From positions 1-64,000 of the forward strand of contig CAJTKW010000005.1 of assembly GCA_910577035.1 (NCBI GenBank): DNA of 64,000 nt. The letters run 5' to 3'. A program made the translations under genes and the position numbers. Source of the DNA: an uncultured Acetatifactor sp. (GTDB lineage: Bacteria > Bacillota > Clostridia > Lachnospirales > Lachnospiraceae). The notes beneath the pieces were generated by a model that was not told the origin of the DNA, did no database searches, and worked only from the letters and a program-made list of their open reading frames with translations. Positions 33,036 through 42,964 of this stretch are shown in pieces (within the stretch, counting starts at the first letter, position 1; each line of letters starts with the position of its first letter).

Positions 33036-36000
33036 ATGAATACAAGTAGGATTCCGTTTTACAACAACTGGACTTTTCTGCGGACAGATCTGCATGTTAC
33101 GATGGGGGAGATTGAGAATCAGAAGACAAGGTTTGTCCCTGTGGAGCTGCCCCATGACTGGCTGATTTATGACGCAAAGAATCTGTATCAGGACGGCTGC
33201 GGCTGGTATCGCAAGGAATTTGAGCTGGTGACCGGTGAGATAGAGGATCTGGGCGGGGAGCTGGGGCCGGATACTGCGGCCGGGACGGCGGCCGGCCCGG
33301 AATCGGAACGGATTTTCGCCCGGATACACAGGGAGGAAACGGTGATTCTGCGTTTTGACGGGGTATACATGGACTCCACGGTGTATGTCAACGGTACGAA
33401 GATAGGGGACTGGAAGTATGGTTATTCTGCCTTTGATATGGATATAACCTCTGCGCTGGTGCCCGGAAAGAATCTGCTGACGGTACAGGTGCGCTATCAG
33501 TCTCCCAACAGCAGGTGGTATTCGGGAGCCGGCATTTATCGGAAGGTGTGGCTGAAAGTCTGCCCTGCCGTTTATCTGCCGTTGGACGGAACTTATGTGA
33601 CGACGAGGAAGGTTGACGGCGGTTTTGAGCTGGAGGCGGAGACGGAAGTGGCGGGGAAGCTGGATTTAAATGTGGCCTGCCGTTATCGTCTGTGGCAGGG
33701 GGAAGACCTGGTGCAGGAGCTTGGGCAGGTGCCGTGTGCCGCAAGCGCTGCTGAAACGGCGGGGAAGTCCACTCTGCGGGCGTTTGTCCGGGAGCCCGGG
33801 CTGTGGGATATAGACAATCCCCAATGCTACCGCCTGACGGTAGACCTCTGTCTGCAGGGCAGGGAGACCGTGATAGACAGCCAGAACATAACGATAGGGT
33901 TCCGCACCTTGGAATTTACCACGGACAGGGGCCTGTTCTTAAACGGAAGGCATGTGAAAATACACGGGGTCTGTGAGCATCATGATCTGGGCTGCCTGGG
34001 GGCGGCGTTCCATGTGCCTGCCATGGAACGAAAAATCCGGATGCTGCAGAAGATGGGAGTCAATGCCATTCGTACCAGCCACAACATGCCTGCACCGGAG
34101 CTGATGGAGCTGGCCGACAGAATGGGCGTGCTCATTTTAAGCGAAGCCTTTGATATGTGGGAGCTGCCCAAGACAAAATATGATTATGGCAGGTTTTTTA
34201 AGGAATGGTGTGAGAAAGATGTGCGCAGCTGGGTGCGTCGTGACAGGAATCACCCCAGCCTTCTGCTCTGGTCCATTGGAAATGAGATTTATGATACCCA
34301 TGCGGACGAGCATGGGCAGGACATCACCCGGAGACTGATGCAGGCTGTGAGGGAGCATGATCCGAAGGAGAATGCCCTGATTACCATCGGATCCAATTAC
34401 ATGCCCTGGGAGAATGCCAGGAAGTGTGCGGATATTGTCAAGGTAGCCGGCTATAATTACGGGGAAAAATGTTATGCAGGCCATCATGCAGAGCATCCCG
34501 ACTGGATCATGTATGGCAGTGAGACTGCCTCCGTAGTGCAGAGCCGGGGGATTTACCATTTCCCTCTGAAACAGGACATATTGTCCGATGAAGACGAGCA
34601 GTGTTCCTCACTGGGGAATTCCAATACCAGCTGGGGAGCCAGAAGCTGGGAGAGCTGTATCACAGATGACCGGGATCCGGAATATATCTGGGGACAGTTT
34701 ATCTGGACAGGCTTTGACTATATCGGAGAACCGACCCCTTACCATACTAAGAATTCCTATTTCGGACAGATTGACACGGCAGGCTTTCCCAAGGATTCTT
34801 ACTATGTCTTCCAGGCGGAGTGGACGGACGGGGAAAAAGCTCCCATGGTGCATCTGTTCCCTTATTGGGACTTCAACCCGGGACAGATGATTGACCTGCG
34901 GGCATGTACCAACGCACCGGAAGTGGAGCTGTTTGTAAACGGTGTATCTCAGGGGAGAAGAACCATTGACCATGTCCGCGGGCTTAAGCTGATTGCCGAC
35001 TGGCAGGTACCCTATGAACCCGGCAACATCACGGCGGTGGCATATGATATAAACGGCAGGGAAGTGGCGAGGGACAGCCATGTTTCCTTTGGGGACAGTA
35101 AAAGAATCCTGCTGTCGGCAGACAGGCAGGAGCTGAAGGCGGACTGTGAGGATATGTGCTTTGTCACGGTATCGGTGGCGGATGAAAACGGCAATCCCGT
35201 GGAGAATGCGGCGGATTATGTGAAGGCCGAGCTTACCGGACCCGGCCGGATCCTGGGGCTGGACAACGGCGACAGCACGGATTATGACGACTATAAATCC
35301 ACGGTGAGAAAGCTGTTTTCCGGCAAGCTGCTGATCGTGGTGGGAAGCACGGCAGAGGCGGGGGAGCTTGTGCTGACGGTCAGCGGAAGGGGCCTGGAGA
35401 CAGGAACGCTTAACCTGACTGCGGTAAAGCCCGGGGGGAGTGCGGTACTTAAGCCCTTTCTGGAGGACTGCAGCCGGCGGGGCGGGGCCGAATTCCCGTC
35501 CAGAGTCCCCGCCAGAAAGCTGGAGCTTCGTTCCGAAGGCAGTCATGTGCTGTCTCCTGAGCGGCGGGAAATCACGGTGGAGGCTATGCTTTACCCGGCG
35601 GATACCACGGACAGGACATTGGTCTGGAAGGCAGTGAACCCGGGCGGCATAGAGCTTCACAGCGTGGAAATCCAGGAATATACCGATGCCCGGGGCAGAA
35701 ACCTGGCCAGGGTAAGGGCACTGGGGGACGGAGTGTTTTATGTGCGCTGCATGGTGAAGCATGGGAACCGGGCGGCCCTTATATCCCAGCTGGAGTATCG
35801 GGCGGAAGGCCTGGGGCAGGCAAGCTTAAATCCCTATGAATTTGTGTCTGCGGGGTTGTACACGAAAGGAATCGGGGAGATAGGCAGCGGAAACGAGAAG
35901 GGGATTGCCACGGCCCGGGATGGGGCCAGCGGTGTGGTATTTTCCGGTGTGGATTTTGGAGAATATGGTTCCGATGAGATTACGCTGTCTGTATTCTCCC

Positions 36001-36581
36001 TCTCGGGAGATCCGGTGGCCATGGATATTTGGACAGGTGTTCCCTGCGAGGCGGGAAGCAGGCTGATTGATACGGTAGTTTATCAGAAGCCGTCCATATG
36101 GAATGTTTACCAGGAGGAGACCTACCGTCTGCCGGAGCGGATCCGGGGTGTGACGGATATTGGCTTTATGCTGCATGAAAAGGTGCATGTTAAGGGGTTT
36201 GTCTTTAAAAAGAAGGAGAAGGCTTTCGGGAGGCTTTACGGCGGCGAGGCCAATGCCGTCTATGGCGACAGCTTCACCCGTGACGGGAATATTGTGGGAG
36301 GTATTGGCAATAATGTGGTAATCGTGTATGAAAATATGGACTTTGGCCGGCCGGGCGCGGACAGGGTGATGATCTGCGGACGGACTCCCCTGCCTGCCAA
36401 TACCATCCATATTCATTTTACGGAGGAATCGGGTGAAACGGTGAACCGTATTGTGGAATTCAGAGGTGACGGCGGTAAGGAACAGATCTTCCCCATTGAG
36501 CGGCTTCAGGGAAAAGGTAAGATCGAGCTGGTATTTCTGCCCGGAAGCAATTTTGATCTGGAGGCCATACAGTTTATCTGA
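33036..36581 (+). CDS. Glycoside hydrolase family 2 enzyme (beta-galactosidase-like)
   Basis: An 1181-residue multidomain GH2 enzyme without a signal peptide, so probably cytoplasmic. A jelly-roll sugar-binding domain (about 1-190, with SPNSRWYSGAGIYRKVWL) and an Ig-like domain precede the TIM barrel. The barrel has WSIGNE with acid/base Glu417 and YGSETAS with probable nucleophile Glu496. A DUF4982-like domain (about 610-690) and Ig-like modules follow, then two CBM6-like modules (about 930-1060 and 1065-1181). Substrates of such long forms include beta-galactosides or uronides of host or plant glycans; which one cannot be decided. ATG 33036 with GGAGGG upstream is preferred over 32985. Confidence 0.88.
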   Translation: MNTSRIPFYNNWTFLRTDLHVTMGEIENQKTRFVPVELPHDWLIYDAKNLYQDGCGWYRKEFELVTGEIEDLGGELGPDTAAGTAAGPESERIFARIHREETVILRFDGVYMDSTVYVNGTKIGDWKYGYSAFDMDITSALVPGKNLLTVQVRYQSPNSRWYSGAGIYRKVWLKVCPAVYLPLDGTYVTTRKVDGGFELEAETEVAGKLDLNVACRYRLWQGEDLVQELGQVPCAASAAETAGKSTLRAFVREPGLWDIDNPQCYRLTVDLCLQGRETVIDSQNITIGFRTLEFTTDRGLFLNGRHVKIHGVCEHHDLGCLGAAFHVPAMERKIRMLQKMGVNAIRTSHNMPAPELMELADRMGVLILSEAFDMWELPKTKYDYGRFFKEWCEKDVRSWVRRDRNHPSLLLWSIGNEIYDTHADEHGQDITRRLMQAVREHDPKENALITIGSNYMPWENARKCADIVKVAGYNYGEKCYAGHHAEHPDWIMYGSETASVVQSRGIYHFPLKQDILSDEDEQCSSLGNSNTSWGARSWESCITDDRDPEYIWGQFIWTGFDYIGEPTPYHTKNSYFGQIDTAGFPKDSYYVFQAEWTDGEKAPMVHLFPYWDFNPGQMIDLRACTNAPEVELFVNGVSQGRRTIDHVRGLKLIADWQVPYEPGNITAVAYDINGREVARDSHVSFGDSKRILLSADRQELKADCEDMCFVTVSVADENGNPVENAADYVKAELTGPGRILGLDNGDSTDYDDYKSTVRKLFSGKLLIVVGSTAEAGELVLTVSGRGLETGTLNLTAVKPGGSAVLKPFLEDCSRRGGAEFPSRVPARKLELRSEGSHVLSPERREITVEAMLYPADTTDRTLVWKAVNPGGIELHSVEIQEYTDARGRNLARVRALGDGVFYVRCMVKHGNRAALISQLEYRAEGLGQASLNPYEFVSAGLYTKGIGEIGSGNEKGIATARDGASGVVFSGVDFGEYGSDEITLSVFSLSGDPVAMDIWTGVPCEAGSRLIDTVVYQKPSIWNVYQEETYRLPERIRGVTDIGFMLHEKVHVKGFVFKKKEKAFGRLYGGEANAVYGDSFTRDGNIVGGIGNNVVIVYENMDFGRPGADRVMICGRTPLPANTIHIHFTEESGETVNRIVEFRGDGGKEQIFPIERLQGKGKIELVFLPGSNFDLEAIQFI

Positions 36582-36610
36582 AGAATAATAAATATAACGG
36601 AGAAGAATAT

Positions 36611-37585
36611 ATGCTGCATTTCAGGATACCTGATACTTATGATTCGCTGTTGGCGCTGGTGGGCATTTTGTTTGCATTCGGCATCACAGTGTTTATTACC
36701 AATAAACTGCAGGGAATTCTGCCTAAGGATGCGGGGCGGGAGTATGCCCATGACGGGAAGCTTTCTGCGGGAAAGCCCAGAGGCGCGGGGATTGTATTTG
36801 TGCTCTGCTTTGTGGCGGCGGCCCTGCTGTTTGCGCCCCTGAAGGCGGAAATCATCATTTATCTGATCTTGATGGCCGTCTGTATGATAACCGGCTTTCT
36901 GGACGATGCTTCCAAAATGCCCTGGGGAGAGTACAAAAAAGGCTTTCTGGATCTGTGTGTGGCGGCGCTGGTGGCCATGACCTATTTGAAATATAATTCC
37001 AATACCATAGAGCTGGCGCTGTTTCATGTAGAGCTGACGATCCCGCCGGTACTGTTTGCTGTCTTGATTGTCATACTGGTGTGGGTATCCGTGAATGTCA
37101 CCAACTGTGCGGACGGCGTGGACGGACTTTCGGGGACCCTGACCATTATCTCCGTGATGACGTTGTATATGGTGGACGGGATACTGGGAAGGGGAGGAGA
37201 CTTTTCTTTTTTGATTTTGCTGTTTTCGGCGTGTATCCTGGGGTATCTCTGGTATAACGCCACTCCCAGCAGGCTGCTGATGGGGGATGCAGGCTCCCGT
37301 TCCATGGGGCTTTTTATCAGTATAGCGGCACTTAAGACCGGCTGTCCCGCACTGTACATTCCCATTGCACTGGTGCTGATTCTGGACGGAGGGCTGGGAC
37401 TGGTGAAGGTGGCGCTGCTGCGTTTTATGAAAATACGGATTTTAAAAAATACCAGGACGCCTCTGCACGATCATGTCAGAAAGGCCTGGGGCTGGTCAAA
37501 TACCCAGACAGTGTTTCGGTTTGCCATTATCCAGATCATTCTGTCGGCGGCAGTGATCTGTGGGTTACAGCAGGGAATGCCTTGA
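36611..37585 (+). CDS. MraY-like polyprenyl-phosphate glycan-phosphate transferase
   Basis: A 324-residue polytopic protein of the PNPT family (GT4), which transfers a sugar-phosphate from a UDP-sugar to undecaprenyl phosphate. It has the DD pair in FLDDASK, NVTNCADGVDGLSG, GDAGSRSMG and the C-terminal PLHDHVRKAWGWS that corresponds to the MraY HHH region. This copy is not in a cell-division gene cluster: its neighbours are a GH2 enzyme and greA. It could be the sole MraY relocated or a paralogue for another polymer. Confidence 0.78.
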   Translation: MLHFRIPDTYDSLLALVGILFAFGITVFITNKLQGILPKDAGREYAHDGKLSAGKPRGAGIVFVLCFVAAALLFAPLKAEIIIYLILMAVCMITGFLDDASKMPWGEYKKGFLDLCVAALVAMTYLKYNSNTIELALFHVELTIPPVLFAVLIVILVWVSVNVTNCADGVDGLSGTLTIISVMTLYMVDGILGRGGDFSFLILLFSACILGYLWYNATPSRLLMGDAGSRSMGLFISIAALKTGCPALYIPIALVLILDGGLGLVKVALLRFMKIRILKNTRTPLHDHVRKAWGWSNTQTVFRFAIIQIILSAAVICGLQQGMP

Positions 37586-37624
37586 CGGGCCAAAAGAAAG
37601 GGAGCGGAAGGAGAGAGTTGGAGA

Positions 37625-38128
37625 ATGTACGATGAACTGACGGCCGGGGATATAAAGAAAATGGAAGAGGAGATTGAGTACCGCAGGCTGGTGGTGCGTC
37701 CCAAGGCATTGGAGGATGTAAAGGAAGCCAGGGCCCATGGGGATCTCAGTGAAAATTTTGAGTATCACGCGGCCAAAAAGGTGAAAAATCAGAATGAGAG
37801 CCGTATTCGTTATCTGGAGAGGATGATCAGGACGGCTAAAGTGATTTCCGAGGACTCGGCGGAGGACGAGGTGGGCATGAATAACACGGTGACTGTGGAA
37901 TTTACGGACGACGGGACGGTGGAGACCTACCGCATCGTTACTACCGTCCGGGGCAACTCACTGGAGAACCTAATCAGCAATAAGAGCCCTCTGGGGGAAG
38001 CGCTGCTGGGGAAGAAGGTGGGTGACCTTGCCCATGTAAAGGTGAACGATACGGTGAGCTATGACGTTAAAATTCTTAAAATAGAAAATACGGTTGACGA
38101 CGGAAGCGATAAGCTTCGCAGTTATTAA
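37625..38128 (+). CDS. greA: GreA/GreB-family transcript cleavage factor
   Basis: A 167-residue Gre factor that enters the RNA polymerase secondary channel and stimulates cleavage of backtracked RNA. The N-terminal coiled-coil carries EARAHGDLSENFEYHAAK, with the acidic tip, and the C-terminal FKBP-like domain has NLISNKSPLGEALLGKKVGD. Length is slightly above the usual 158. It ends ten bases before the next gene. Confidence 0.88.
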   Translation: MYDELTAGDIKKMEEEIEYRRLVVRPKALEDVKEARAHGDLSENFEYHAAKKVKNQNESRIRYLERMIRTAKVISEDSAEDEVGMNNTVTVEFTDDGTVETYRIVTTVRGNSLENLISNKSPLGEALLGKKVGDLAHVKVNDTVSYDVKILKIENTVDDGSDKLRSY

Positions 38129-38138
38129 GGAGGCTGGT

Positions 38139-39641
38139 GTGAAAAATTACTTACTGTTTGACCTGGACGGAACGTTGACGGATCCAAAGCTGGGAATCTG
38201 TACCTGTGTACAGTATGCGCTGGCTTCTTTCGGGATAGAGGAACCGGATATTGACAAATTGACACCCTTCATCGGCCCTCCCTTAAAGGATAGTTTCATG
38301 GAGTTCTATCATATGGAGGAGGAGCAGGCAGAGAAGGCCGTGGCGAAATACAGGGAGCGTTTTCAGGATCAGGGGCTGTTTGAAAACAAGCTGTATGAGG
38401 GAATCCCCGAGATGCTGGAAGCTTTAAATTCCAGGGGAATGTTTCTGGCAGTGGCGTCCAGTAAGCCCACGGTATTTGTGGAGCGGATACTGGAGCATTT
38501 TCATATAAGGAAATATTTTAAGGTCATTGTAGGAAGTGAGCTGGACGGTACCAGGGTAAGCAAGGACGAGGTGGTGAAGGAGGCCCTGGAGCAGCTTTTT
38601 GGTGAGAAGCCTGTGGATAAAGGGAAGGTCTATATGATCGGAGACCGCAGATTTGATGTGGAGGGAGCCAGGGCCATGGGAGTGGAAAGCGTGGGCGTGA
38701 CTTACGGCTACGGAGATATGGAAGAGCTGCGGGAGGCCAAAGCGGATTATATCGTTCGTTCCGTAGAGGAGCTGCGGGAATTCCTGCTGCGGGGGACGGA
38801 GGATGCAAAGAAGGGGCTGACCTTCCGGGTGGTCTGGCAGATGCTCTACTCCTTCCTGATGTTTGTCCTGGTCAGGACGATTGCCATTTCGCTTACCATG
38901 AATGTATACCTCCTGATCTCCAAGCGTATGCCCGGTTTCCCGTTTGTTCTTCTGGATGCGGAAGGAAATGCGCAGGCAGTCACCGGAAACGGTTCTGCCG
39001 TAGCACAGATCATCGGCTGCATCGCAGGGGCGGCAATCATATGGAAGACGGCAAGGGTCATGGTCCAAAAGGCGGAGAAGGAATCCCGGCTGTTACATAT
39101 GAAAAGAGAACCGTTGCAGAACTACCTGATTCTGGGAGGGATTACGCTGGGAGCCATGCTGGGGCTGAACATGCTGCTGGATCTGACGGGGGTAACGGAC
39201 AATTCCGCCGCTTATCAGGCCATTGCAGAGCAGCAGTATTCCGCGGGCATCTGGCTGGCTATACCGCTCTATGCACTGGCGGCGCCTCTTGCGGAGGAGC
39301 TGTTGTTTCGGGGTATCATATATAATACGCTGCGGGGGGCCGTGGGGCGCCCGGTGATTGCCATGTTGATGGCGGCGGTATTCTTTGGCGTTTATCATGG
39401 TAATTGGGTACAGGGAATTTACGGATTTCTCATGGCCTGCCTGCTTATATACGGTTATGAGTATTTCGGGGATTTCAAAGTGCCGGTGATTCTGCACGCA
39501 TCGGTGAATCTGATTTCGTATCTTCTAAGCAGTACTTCCCTTGCGGTATCCGGCTTTGTCTGCTGGCCGGTCTGCGTGGTCTGCCTGTGCCTGGCGGCAG
39601 CCGGGCTGTATTTCCTGAGCCGGCAGAGGAGGATATTTTAG
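38139..39641 (+). CDS. HAD phosphatase fused to a CPBP-family membrane protease domain
   Basis: With a GTG start at 38139, six bases after AAGGAGG, the protein has 500 residues. Residues 1-225 form a phosphoglycolate-phosphatase-like HAD domain: LLFDLDGTLTD (motif I), VASSKPT (motif II) and MIGDRRFDVEG (motif IV). After a short linker come six to eight membrane spans with CPBP (Abi/CAAX-like) glutamic protease motifs: AEELLFRG, FFGVYHGN and LHASVN. Both halves look catalytically intact. A soluble phosphatase tethered to a membrane protease is unusual, and the common substrate or signal is unknown. Confidence 0.85.
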   Translation: MKNYLLFDLDGTLTDPKLGICTCVQYALASFGIEEPDIDKLTPFIGPPLKDSFMEFYHMEEEQAEKAVAKYRERFQDQGLFENKLYEGIPEMLEALNSRGMFLAVASSKPTVFVERILEHFHIRKYFKVIVGSELDGTRVSKDEVVKEALEQLFGEKPVDKGKVYMIGDRRFDVEGARAMGVESVGVTYGYGDMEELREAKADYIVRSVEELREFLLRGTEDAKKGLTFRVVWQMLYSFLMFVLVRTIAISLTMNVYLLISKRMPGFPFVLLDAEGNAQAVTGNGSAVAQIIGCIAGAAIIWKTARVMVQKAEKESRLLHMKREPLQNYLILGGITLGAMLGLNMLLDLTGVTDNSAAYQAIAEQQYSAGIWLAIPLYALAAPLAEELLFRGIIYNTLRGAVGRPVIAMLMAAVFFGVYHGNWVQGIYGFLMACLLIYGYEYFGDFKVPVILHASVNLISYLLSSTSLAVSGFVCWPVCVVCLCLAAAGLYFLSRQRRIF

Positions 39642-39643
39642 GC

Positions 39644-40444
39644 ATGAGGTTTTCTATTGTTACGGTGGCCCTGAATCCGGGGAATAAGCTTCAGAAGACG
39701 CTGGACAGTGTCTTTTGCCAGACCTGTACCGATTATGAGGTGGTACTTAAGGACGGGGGCAGCACCGACGGCTCCATGGACAAATGGAGGGATGGGAAGC
39801 AGGTACGCTTTTTCGGCATGCCTGACAAGGGCATCTATGATGCCATGAACCAGGCGGTGCAGCAGGCGGAGGGCGACTTTGTCCTGTTCTTAAACTGCGG
39901 CGATACGCTGGCAGACAGGAGGGTGCTGGAGCGGGTGGCAGAGCAGATCGACAGGGCGGGGGAGCATATGCCCCTGGTTCTTTACGGGGATACCGTCAGT
40001 GCCGGAACGGGAGCAACGATTGCCTCGCCGCCGAAGATAACGGGGTTTACCTGCTACCGCAACATTCCCTGCCACCAGTCCTGTTTCTACAGCAGGGATC
40101 TGTGCCGGGAGAAGCCGTATGACCTGCAGTACAGGATCAGGGCGGATTATGACCACTTTCTCTGGTGCCGTTACAAGGGGGGAGCAGATTTTCGGTATCT
40201 GAACTTTCCGGTATCCGCCTACGAGGGCGGGGGATATTCCGAGAGCAGGGAGAACGGGGAACGTGACAGGAGAGAGCATAGGCTGATTACCGGGGAATAT
40301 ATGTCCCCCTCGGAGTTGTTCTGTTATCGTGCGGCCATGGTGCTCACGCTTGCGCCTCTCCGGCGGAGAATAGCGGGGAGCAGACTGCTGGCTGGTGGTT
40401 ATCAGCGGCTGAAAAGGGTTTTGTATGGGGGAAGAAGGAAATGA
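39644..40444 (+). CDS. Family 2 glycosyltransferase
   Basis: A 266-residue GT-A glycosyltransferase. The nucleotide-sugar site shows FSIVTVALNPG, VLKDGGSTDGS and FLNCGDTL, with a DYDHFLWCRY acceptor region near 190. Related enzymes (WcaA/colanic-acid-like) build surface polysaccharides. ATG 39644 starts just after the HAD-CPBP stop. The stop overlaps the start of the leucine-rich repeat gene in ATGA, so the two are translationally coupled, hinting that the transferase modifies the surface or that protein. Confidence 0.85.
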   Translation: MRFSIVTVALNPGNKLQKTLDSVFCQTCTDYEVVLKDGGSTDGSMDKWRDGKQVRFFGMPDKGIYDAMNQAVQQAEGDFVLFLNCGDTLADRRVLERVAEQIDRAGEHMPLVLYGDTVSAGTGATIASPPKITGFTCYRNIPCHQSCFYSRDLCREKPYDLQYRIRADYDHFLWCRYKGGADFRYLNFPVSAYEGGGYSESRENGERDRREHRLITGEYMSPSELFCYRAAMVLTLAPLRRRIAGSRLLAGGYQRLKRVLYGGRRK

Positions 40445-42930
40445 GAAGAAGGAGCTTCTACAAAAGTCTGGCAGTGCTGATGGCCGTGACTCTGCTTGCA
40501 GGGCAATACAGCTTTTCTGCCAGGGCGGAGACTGCCGGCAGCATAAGCGCAGGAGATGCCGGGAGGGCGGAGACTGCCGGCAGCATAAGCGCAGGAGATG
40601 CCGGGAGGGCGGAAACTGCCGGCAGCATAAGTGCAGGAGATGCCGGGAGGGCGGAATTCGCCGGCAGTGTAAGCGGAAGTGATGTGGCAGACGAGTTTAC
40701 GATAGACGGTATCCGGTACAGAATCATGTCTTCTGCCGGGGTAGAGCTTGTGAAGGCAGATTCTGCAGCTCTTTCCCAGAACGTTGTCATTCCCGTTGGG
40801 GTGGAGGGCCCGGATCATAGGGAATATGAAGTAGTGAGTATCAGGGAGGACGCATTCACAGGCTGTGGCATGGTAAGCATGCAAATACCGGACAGTGTGA
40901 CAAGTATTGGATCGGGGGCCTTTGCGGAGTGTGAAAGCCTGGAAAGTATCCGGATTCCCGGGGGAGTCAGGAGCATCGGCTACTATACGTTTTGGAACTG
41001 CAGAAAATTGAAGAGCGTCCAGCTTCAGGAGGGGATTGCGGCGATTGAAGTGGGGGCGTTTGGAAATTGTGAAAGCCTGGAAAGTATTTTGATTCCGGGC
41101 AGTGTATCAAGTATTGGGCAGCAGGCTTTTTATGAATGCAAAAGCCTGAAAAGCGTCTTCCTGCAGAATGGAATTGCGGATATTGGTATCCGTGCATTCT
41201 GTGGCTGCAGCAGTCTGAAGGATGTCCGGCTTTCGGATACCATTATCAAAATTGGCCAAAGTGCGTTTGAAGGCTGTGGGAGCCTGGAGAGTATTCAAAT
41301 TCCAAACAGTGTGGAGGAGATTGGCAGCAGTGCATTTTATCGTTGTAAGAGCCTGAACAGTGTTCAAATACCGGAGGGTATCACTCGCATTGAGAATTGG
41401 GTATTTGGCGAGTGTGGAAACCTGGAGAATATAGAAATTCCCCAAAGTGTTACCGTAATCGGCCAGGGGGCGTTTTTCAGCTGTGCGGGGTTAAAAGACA
41501 TTCAGCTGCCGGATCAGCTTGCCAGGATTGAAGATAAGGCGTTTTGCGGTTGTGATGGCCTGGAGAGCATTGAAATCCCGGGCAGCGTTGAGTACATTGG
41601 GAAGGCAGCATTTTCAGCTTGTAATCATATTCACAGTTTTCGGATTGCAGTGAAGACGGAAGAGACAGACGGCAGGAAGTGGGTAAAACCGCTCTCGGTG
41701 GATGAGGACGCTTTTGCAAATCTGGTTCCCGATAATTCCCGTAAAATTGTTTTCCTGACGGAAGACGGTGCGGCAGAATTATCCGATACCTCATCCCCCG
41801 CACTGGCAGAAGCCTGGGAGGCCTATCGGAATGTGAATGACGGTGATCCGGGTGACAATTATTGGTATGGCTGGTATCTGGGGGAAGCTCCCGCCGTGGA
41901 AGTCAATCCGGTTTATTCCGTGACGGTCCGGGTGTACATAGACAATGAAGAATGCTCTGTCCATGACAGGATTTTCATGCTGTACCGGGAGGATTTGGCA
42001 GTATCGGACCTGACCCGGGTAAGCAGCGGGACATATGAGATTTATGATGTGTCAGGCGCACCGGGCAGGGCCGCCGGGATGCCAGGGCTGAACACGGGAG
42101 TAACGGTGGAGGTAAATGGCAAAGACGCCATTGCCAGAGTAGATTATTATACAGTAACCTTTTATGATGGAGATACGGCATATGACATGGATTCAAGCCA
42201 AAGACCACAGGTGATTCTGAAGGGGTATCCGGTATCCAGGCCGGATGATCCTGTGAAGGAAGGCGTTGTGTTCCAAAGGTGGGTAGCGGGACCGCTGGAA
42301 ACGGCAGCCTATGATTTTAACCGGAAGATACAGGAAAAGACAGCACTTTATGCCGTGTGGACGGAGAAGGAGCCGGACACCCCGGAAGCACCTGACAAGC
42401 CTGGGGAAGGGGACAAGCCGGAAGTACCGGACAAGCCTGGGGAAGGAGACAAGCTGGAGGCACCTGACAAGCCTGGGGAAGGGGATAAGCCGGAAGAGCC
42501 GGGCAGTCCGGAAGCACCGGATAAGCCGGGGGAAAGCGGGATCCCCGGCGGGCCGCAAGCGCCGATTGCCGGGGATATGTGGGCGACAGGCAGCGGGGCA
42601 GAAAATAATAGCAGCAGTTATTCCGCGGAGAATAACAATCCTTCCGGCAGCAGGGAGCCTGAAACCGGCGATACTACTCAAGTCCAGGTATATGCAACCA
42701 TTGCCATGATAGCCGGGCTGCTGTATTTGTTGCTGTATTTTGCGGATTCGGATCATGGGATGACGGAAGAAAAGAAGGAAAGTCTGGTGTCGGCGCTGAT
42801 CGGGTGGGCCAAAAGAGGAGGCTGTCTGCGCAGGTATGCGGCCATTGCAGCAATCTTCTGCCTGTTATGCTATTATCACGGTATCGGAAAACCCCGGGGT
42901 TTTCGGGGATCTGCCCGCAGCCTGCGGTGA
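40441..42930 (+). CDS. BspA-type leucine-rich repeat surface protein
   Basis: An 829-residue exported protein. A signal peptide (1 to about 30) is followed by a 14-residue tandem repeat (28-83), then about 12 BspA-type LRR_5 repeats of 23 residues (about 120-400; for example CESLESIRIPGGVRSIG). Next are InlB B-repeat-like segments (about 550-640, VTFYDGD to LYAVW) and a Pro/Lys/Glu repeat (PDKPGEGDK) at about 645-700. A sortase-like PETGD sits before a first membrane span (about 755-770), and a second span follows near 800, so the C-terminus is atypical for cell-wall anchoring. Likely role: adhesion or interaction at the cell surface. Confidence 0.85.
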   Translation: MRRRSFYKSLAVLMAVTLLAGQYSFSARAETAGSISAGDAGRAETAGSISAGDAGRAETAGSISAGDAGRAEFAGSVSGSDVADEFTIDGIRYRIMSSAGVELVKADSAALSQNVVIPVGVEGPDHREYEVVSIREDAFTGCGMVSMQIPDSVTSIGSGAFAECESLESIRIPGGVRSIGYYTFWNCRKLKSVQLQEGIAAIEVGAFGNCESLESILIPGSVSSIGQQAFYECKSLKSVFLQNGIADIGIRAFCGCSSLKDVRLSDTIIKIGQSAFEGCGSLESIQIPNSVEEIGSSAFYRCKSLNSVQIPEGITRIENWVFGECGNLENIEIPQSVTVIGQGAFFSCAGLKDIQLPDQLARIEDKAFCGCDGLESIEIPGSVEYIGKAAFSACNHIHSFRIAVKTEETDGRKWVKPLSVDEDAFANLVPDNSRKIVFLTEDGAAELSDTSSPALAEAWEAYRNVNDGDPGDNYWYGWYLGEAPAVEVNPVYSVTVRVYIDNEECSVHDRIFMLYREDLAVSDLTRVSSGTYEIYDVSGAPGRAAGMPGLNTGVTVEVNGKDAIARVDYYTVTFYDGDTAYDMDSSQRPQVILKGYPVSRPDDPVKEGVVFQRWVAGPLETAAYDFNRKIQEKTALYAVWTEKEPDTPEAPDKPGEGDKPEVPDKPGEGDKLEAPDKPGEGDKPEEPGSPEAPDKPGESGIPGGPQAPIAGDMWATGSGAENNSSSYSAENNNPSGSREPETGDTTQVQVYATIAMIAGLLYLLLYFADSDHGMTEEKKESLVSALIGWAKRGGCLRRYAAIAAIFCLLCYYHGIGKPRGFRGSARSLR
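40522..40689 (+). repeat. Four 42-base direct repeats in the LRR gene
   Basis: Units at 40522, 40564, 40606 and 40648 encode RAETAGSISAGDAG. The first two are identical, the third has two changes and the fourth is diverged. In-frame length variation is likely by slippage or recombination. Confidence 0.9.
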
Positions 42931-42964
42931 ATGGTGCTGAGGAAGAAGGGGCATGGAGGGCTGT

